Source: an uncultured Clostridia bacterium (GTDB taxonomy: Bacteria; Bacillota; Clostridia; Oscillospirales; Acutalibacteraceae). Taken from it: a stretch of DNA of 8,648 nt. The DNA lies in NCBI GenBank assembly GCA_947165615.1, contig CAMVBD010000036.1, forward strand, positions 1 to 8,648, in the 5' to 3' direction. Below the pieces are notes generated by a model. The model made no database searches. It was not told the DNA's origin and saw only the letters and a list, made by a program, of their open reading frames with translations. This document shows positions 4,822 to 8,648 of the stretch, one piece after another. The translations under genes and the position numbers were made by a program. Each line of letters begins with the position of its first letter. The stretch's first letter is position 1.

Positions 4822-6032
4822 ATATCTGTGTGATCGGCGGAGGCGCTTCCGGAATGATGGCGTCGATCGCCGCTGTCGACGCCGCACGAAAACAAAAAAT
4901 AGACGTCCGTGTAACGATCATCGAAAAAAATCCTTTCCCCGGACGAAAACTGCTTGCGACCGGAAACGGCAGGTGTAATTTCAGCAACGAAACCATTGAA
5001 GAAAAAAACTACCGGGGCGATCTGAAGCTTTTCCGATCGGTTTATCCGCAATTCAACAATGCGAAGACGATCTCTTTTTTCCGTTCCTTCGGGCTTGAAA
5101 GTTTTGCGGATCCCGCGGGCCGCGTGTATCCTTTAAGCAAAAAATCGGAATCCGTTCTTTTTGCGCTTCGGTATCAGTGCGAGGCGCGCGGCGTTTCCTT
5201 CTTATGCGGGACCGAGATCTCTTCCATCGCTTTTTCCGCAGAGAAAGTTCTGTTGAATCACACGCTTTCCTTCGATCGCCTGATTATTGCCGCCGGAGGC
5301 GCAGCCTCTCCCGGACACGGCACGGACGGTAAAATGTTTGATCTGATCCGAAGTCTCGGAATCCCTGTGCATCCGATTTATCCCGCTCTGACGGCTCTGA
5401 TCCTGAAAGAGTATCCGAAGACGCTCAAGGGCGTCAGGGCAGACGGTACCGTTAAAATCTGTAAGGACGGGAGCTGTCTCGGTGAGGATAGCGGGGAACT
5501 GCAATTTACGGAATACGGCTTGTCTGGGATCCCTGCCATGGCTGTTTCGGAATATGCCGCCAAAAATCTTCCCGGAGATCTGACGGCGCGCGTGGAATTG
5601 GCGCCGAATCTTTCCAAGGAATCTCTTTTTGAATCGGCAGTCCGGTTCAAAAAAGATTTCCCGCAGGCGGCTCCGCTGCTTTTCCTGACCGGTCTTCTGC
5701 CGGAAAAACTTGCGCGGTGGGTCCTGCAAAAAGCAGGAAGCGGACAAGTTCAGACGATGGGGGACCTCTCCTCCGCGCAGCTGAAAAAACTGATCGAAGC
5801 CGTAAAAACTGTTTCTTTTACGGTAACAGGCGTAAAGGGGTTCGCTTTTGCGCAGGTTACGGCAGGCGGAGTCGGATCTGATGCTGTAAACCCCGAGACT
5901 TTACAATGCAAAAAATATCCCGGGATGTTCTTCTGCGGTGAGATCCTTGACGTCAACGGGGATTGCGGCGGATACAATCTTCAGTGGGCGTGGTCCTCCG
6001 GGTTTGTCGCGGGAAAGAACTGTATAAAATAA
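4818..6032 (+). CDS. BaiN/HI0933-type NAD(P)/FAD-dependent oxidoreductase
   Basis: Soluble flavoprotein of the HI0933/YhiN family; some annotated members are called BaiN (bile-acid Delta4,6 reductase) or aminoacetone oxidase, but most have no proven substrate. The 404 residues are the standard length. ICVIGGGASGMMAS (3-16) is the FAD-binding Rossmann motif and VTIIEK (32-37) ends the second strand. FPGRKLLATGNGRCNFSN (40-57) is the family signature, and LIIAAGGAASPGHGTDG (155-171) and TEYGLSGIPAM follow in order. The C-terminal VTAGGV with CGEILDVNGDCGGYNLQWAW closes the FAD site. All key glycines are present and the gene looks intact. The ATG overlaps the previous stop (ATGA), and 12 bases separate it from the next flavoprotein. 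The specific bile-acid role should not be assumed. Confidence 0.92.
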   Translation: MNICVIGGGASGMMASIAAVDAARKQKIDVRVTIIEKNPFPGRKLLATGNGRCNFSNETIEEKNYRGDLKLFRSVYPQFNNAKTISFFRSFGLESFADPAGRVYPLSKKSESVLFALRYQCEARGVSFLCGTEISSIAFSAEKVLLNHTLSFDRLIIAAGGAASPGHGTDGKMFDLIRSLGIPVHPIYPALTALILKEYPKTLKGVRADGTVKICKDGSCLGEDSGELQFTEYGLSGIPAMAVSEYAAKNLPGDLTARVELAPNLSKESLFESAVRFKKDFPQAAPLLFLTGLLPEKLARWVLQKAGSGQVQTMGDLSSAQLKKLIEAVKTVSFTVTGVKGFAFAQVTAGGVGSDAVNPETLQCKKYPGMFFCGEILDVNGDCGGYNLQWAWSSGFVAGKNCIK

Positions 6033-6044
6033 CGGAGAACAATC

Positions 6045-7652
6045 GTGTTAAGAATCAATGAGGTCACGCTTCCGCTTGGCGCAACGCCGGAGGAGATCAA
6101 AGCGGCTGCAGCGCGGGAATTGAATCTTCCCGTTTCGGCCGTCACGTCCTTTGAGATCTGGCGGGAATCTATCGATTCCCGGCAAAAAGGACGGATACGG
6201 ATGATATATTCCGTCAACGTGGAAACGACTGCGGATGAAAACAAAATTGCTGAGAAGTATTTGCCCGGTAAAGTCTGTGTTTGTGAAAAATACCGCTATG
6301 AAATGCCGGAAAACCATCGGACTTCCACGCTTCGCCCGGTTATTGTCGGGTTCGGCCCGGCTGGGATGTTTGCCGCGCTGATCCTTGCGAGAGCCGGACT
6401 GAAGCCACTCGTTTTGGAACGCGGACACGACGTCGACCGACGTACCCGGGATGTGACAAAGTTTTGGTCGACGGCTTGTCTCAATACCGAATCGAACGTT
6501 CAATTCGGAGAAGGCGGAGCCGGGACGTTTTCGGACGGAAAACTGACAACCGGGATCAAGGACAGCCGCTGCCGTTTTGTACTCGAAACATTTGCCGAGT
6601 TCGGAGCCCCTGAACAGATCCTTTATTCCGCGCATCCGCACATCGGGACGGATAAACTGAAACCTCTGGTAAAAAATATCAGGCAGGAAATCATCCGTCT
6701 CGGCGGGGAGATCCGATTCGGCTGCCGTCTGACCGGGATCTATGCCGCAAACGGCTATATTCAGGGTATTGCCTGCCGAAATGAAAACGGCGAGGATTAT
6801 GACATTGAAGCCGATACGCTTTTGCTGTGCATCGGACACTCCGCGCGAGACACAGTTGAAATGCTGTTCAGAAGCGGATTGAAAATGGAGAAAAAGGCTT
6901 TTTCCGTCGGCGTCCGGATCGAACACCGGCAGGAGATGATCAACCGCTCCCTGTTCGGAACGTTTTGGAACGATCCGCGTCTCGGCGCCGCCAACTATAA
7001 ACTTGCCAATCATCCGCCTCACGGACGCGGCGGTTATACGTTTTGTATGTGTCCGGGCGGACAAGTCGTCGGCGCAGCGTCCGAAGAAAACAGGGTCGTC
7101 GTCAACGGGATGAGCGAATATGCAAGAGCGGGAGAAAACGCAAATTCCGCCATTTTAGTCGGGATCGAACCGGAGCATATTGACAGCAGTCATCCTCTTG
7201 CCGGAATCGCGCTTCAGCGTCAAATTGAGGAATCCGCTTTTGAGGCCGGCGGAAGAACATATCGGGCGCCGGCGCAGTTGGTCGGGGATTTTCTGAACGG
7301 AAATCGTTCCACGAAATTCGGAAGCGTTCGCCCCACTTGTACGTCCGGGGCCGTTCCGGGAGATGTTCGCGCGGTTTTACCCCCTGTGGTTACGGAAAAT
7401 ATTGCTTCCGCCATTGTGGCATTCGACAAAAAACTGCCGGGATTCGCATTCCCGCAAGCCGTCCTGACGGCTCCCGAAAGCAGATCGTCTTCCCCGGTGC
7501 GCATCATAAGAGACGAATGCCGACAGGCGAGCATCAAAGGTATTTTCCCCTGCGGGGAGGGCGCCGGATACGCGGGCGGGATCGTGAGCGCGGCGGTAGA
7601 CGGGATCCGAAGCGCGGAAGCCGTTCTTTTGGACGAACCGGATGATTATTGA
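6045..7652 (+). CDS. COG2509-type FAD-dependent dehydrogenase
   Basis: Flavoprotein of the uncharacterised FAD-dependent dehydrogenase group COG2509, common in Clostridia and without a known substrate. It has 535 residues, the usual size. Residues 1-90 form the small N-terminal alpha/beta domain that marks this group (EVTLPLGATPEEIKAAAARE). VIVGFGPAGMFAALILARAG (99-118) is the dinucleotide-binding motif, with LERG at 124-127 ending the second strand. NVQFGEGGAGTFSDGKLTTG (151-170) and HPHIGTDKL (197-205) are family signatures. FPCGEGAGYAGGIVSAAVDG (about 500-519) is the C-terminal FAD-contact loop. The start is GTG at 6045 with GGAGAA at 6034-6039. It is intact and sits between another flavoprotein and a glycosyltransferase in one transcription unit; no functional link is evident from sequence alone. 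Confidence 0.9.
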   Translation: MLRINEVTLPLGATPEEIKAAAARELNLPVSAVTSFEIWRESIDSRQKGRIRMIYSVNVETTADENKIAEKYLPGKVCVCEKYRYEMPENHRTSTLRPVIVGFGPAGMFAALILARAGLKPLVLERGHDVDRRTRDVTKFWSTACLNTESNVQFGEGGAGTFSDGKLTTGIKDSRCRFVLETFAEFGAPEQILYSAHPHIGTDKLKPLVKNIRQEIIRLGGEIRFGCRLTGIYAANGYIQGIACRNENGEDYDIEADTLLLCIGHSARDTVEMLFRSGLKMEKKAFSVGVRIEHRQEMINRSLFGTFWNDPRLGAANYKLANHPPHGRGGYTFCMCPGGQVVGAASEENRVVVNGMSEYARAGENANSAILVGIEPEHIDSSHPLAGIALQRQIEESAFEAGGRTYRAPAQLVGDFLNGNRSTKFGSVRPTCTSGAVPGDVRAVLPPVVTENIASAIVAFDKKLPGFAFPQAVLTAPESRSSSPVRIIRDECRQASIKGIFPCGEGAGYAGGIVSAAVDGIRSAEAVLLDEPDDY

Positions 7653-7679
7653 TCTGGTGAAGAGAAGGAGTAAAGAGAA

Positions 7680-8621
7680 ATGAAAAAATCGTTGGCATTG
7701 ATCGTGCCTTGTTACAACGAACAGGAAGTGCTTCCTCTGTTTTATGAGGAAACGGGAAAAGTCCTGCAAAAACTGTCAGCCGGATTTCAGACGGAACTTG
7801 TTTTTGTCAACGACGGCAGCGCGGACAATACGCTGAACGTCTTAAAGCAGTTTGCCGAGAAGGACCCAAGTGTAAAGTATATATCTTTCTCCCGCAATTT
7901 CGGCAAAGAATCCGCTATGCTTGCAGGTATGGAATATGCCGTTCACGCTGACTACGTCGGTATTATCGACGCGGACTTGCAGCATTCGCCGGACCTGATC
8001 ACGGAGATGCTTTATTATGTGGATCAGGAAGGCTATGACGTCGCCGCCGCGAAAAGAGAAGACCGCGCGGGAGAAGCAAAACTGAAAAGCGCGCTGTCCG
8101 AAGGGTTTTACAAAGTGATCAATCGTGTCAGCGATACCAAAATCAGCGATTCCGCGCAGGATTTCCGTATCATGAAGCGAAAAGTCGTTGAGGCGGTCCT
8201 CGCCATGCCGGAGCGGATCCGTTTTTCAAAAGGCATTTTCAGTTGGGTCGGGTTCAACGTCAAATGGATCGCCCACGAAAACCGGGAGCGCGCGGCAGGG
8301 GAGACCAAATGGTCGATCCGTAAACTGTTCCGCTATGCTTTTGACGGGATCCTCAGTTTTACCGATTCACCGCTCCGGCTCAGTTTTCTTTTCAGTGCGA
8401 TCGGCGCTTTTTTGACTTTGTTTTGTCTTGTATATGCGCTTGTCCGTACGATTATCGGCGAGTATAACGCTTTGATCCCGGTCATTCTTGCCGCCGTGTT
8501 TGGCGTCGGGGCTGTGATTTTGTTTGTCCTCGGCGTGTTCGGCGAATACCTTGCCCGAATCTATACCGAAGCCAAAGGACGCCCGCAGTATGTGGTTTCC
8601 GAGACCAATACGCGATCATAA
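7680..8621 (+). CDS. Family 2 glycosyltransferase, GtrB/DPM1-like, membrane-anchored
   Basis: Transfers a sugar from a nucleotide sugar to a polyprenyl (undecaprenyl) phosphate at the inner face of the membrane, supplying a lipid-linked sugar for wall, teichoic acid or polysaccharide decoration. The 313 residues are typical of the bacterial GtrB group. The GT-A domain shows VPCYNE (9-14), FVNDGSADN (42-50), SRNFGKESAM (71-80) and the metal-binding DADLQ (97-101). DSAQDFRIM (157-165) and RAAGETKWS (204-212) are the usual acceptor-side motifs. Two membrane helices (about 233-257 and 266-289) are followed by the GEYLARIY.EAKGRPQY signature (289-304). ATG at 7680 has AAGGAG at 7665-7670, nine bases upstream. 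The gap to the preceding gene is 27 bases, so co-transcription is likely. The sugar and final acceptor cannot be read from sequence. Only 27 bases follow to the window end, with no terminator visible. Confidence 0.93.
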   Translation: MKKSLALIVPCYNEQEVLPLFYEETGKVLQKLSAGFQTELVFVNDGSADNTLNVLKQFAEKDPSVKYISFSRNFGKESAMLAGMEYAVHADYVGIIDADLQHSPDLITEMLYYVDQEGYDVAAAKREDRAGEAKLKSALSEGFYKVINRVSDTKISDSAQDFRIMKRKVVEAVLAMPERIRFSKGIFSWVGFNVKWIAHENRERAAGETKWSIRKLFRYAFDGILSFTDSPLRLSFLFSAIGAFLTLFCLVYALVRTIIGEYNALIPVILAAVFGVGAVILFVLGVFGEYLARIYTEAKGRPQYVVSETNTRS

Positions 8622-8648
8622 TATAAGTATTTCAATTACGGAAAAAGG

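Noticed and set aside
6048..7064. Minus-strand frame of 338 codons under the COG2509 gene
   Set aside because: The plus-strand frame carries all family motifs in order; the antisense frame has no recognisable protein features or ribosome binding site.
7422..7428. Perfect 0A box (TTCGACA, minus strand) in the COG2509 gene
   Set aside because: It is a single heptamer inside coding sequence with no second box or promoter; about one such match is expected by chance in the window.

Overview
The window looks like chromosome of an endospore-forming member of the Bacillota, probably an uncultured Clostridia-type bacterium. The evidence is three sporulation genes (ylbJ/spoVV, yqfC, yqfD), a tandem Spo0A-box-like site, strong GGAGG-type ribosome binding sites and a roughly balanced base composition. 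I see no tRNA, rRNA, CRISPR array, insertion sequence or phage gene, and no intergenic stretch longer than about 110 bases.

Left block (1-1301, minus strand): a membrane-quality-control pair driven by a very good vegetative promoter (TTGAAA-17-TATACT). It consists of an NfeD-like protein whose reading frame is broken in the middle, followed 12 bases later by an SPFH/band-7 (stomatin/QmcA-type) protein that runs off the window edge.

Sporulation block (1358-4005): ylbJ (minus) and yqfC-yqfD (plus) diverge from a compact shared region. This region carries candidate sigma-E-type promoters on both strands, with the -10 of one lying on the -35 of the other. The ylbJ promoter is so close to its ATG that the message would be leaderless. 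yqfC has a perfect Shine-Dalgarno followed at ideal distance by ATA instead of ATG, and no credible alternative start. yqfC and yqfD overlap by GTGA.

Regulator and redox block (4002-8621, plus strand): a small XRE repressor-like gene has a consensus vegetative promoter (TTGACA-17-TAGAAT) whose -35 box sits on the yqfD stop codon. After it come two TCGAA repeats one helical turn apart (one a perfect Spo0A box), another vegetative promoter (TTGATT-16-TATAAT), and a tightly packed run: a 136-aa degenerate HTH protein, a BaiN/HI0933-type flavoprotein (ATGA overlap), a COG2509-type flavoprotein, and a GtrB/DPM1-like membrane glycosyltransferase. Gaps of -4, 12 and 27 bases and no visible terminator make this a likely operon.

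The gene families are mostly familiar and I do not see a clearly new multi-gene system. The points most worth checking are the AUA start, the overlapping divergent sporulation promoters with a leaderless gene, the possible Spo0A control of the flavoprotein operon, and the broken nfeD.
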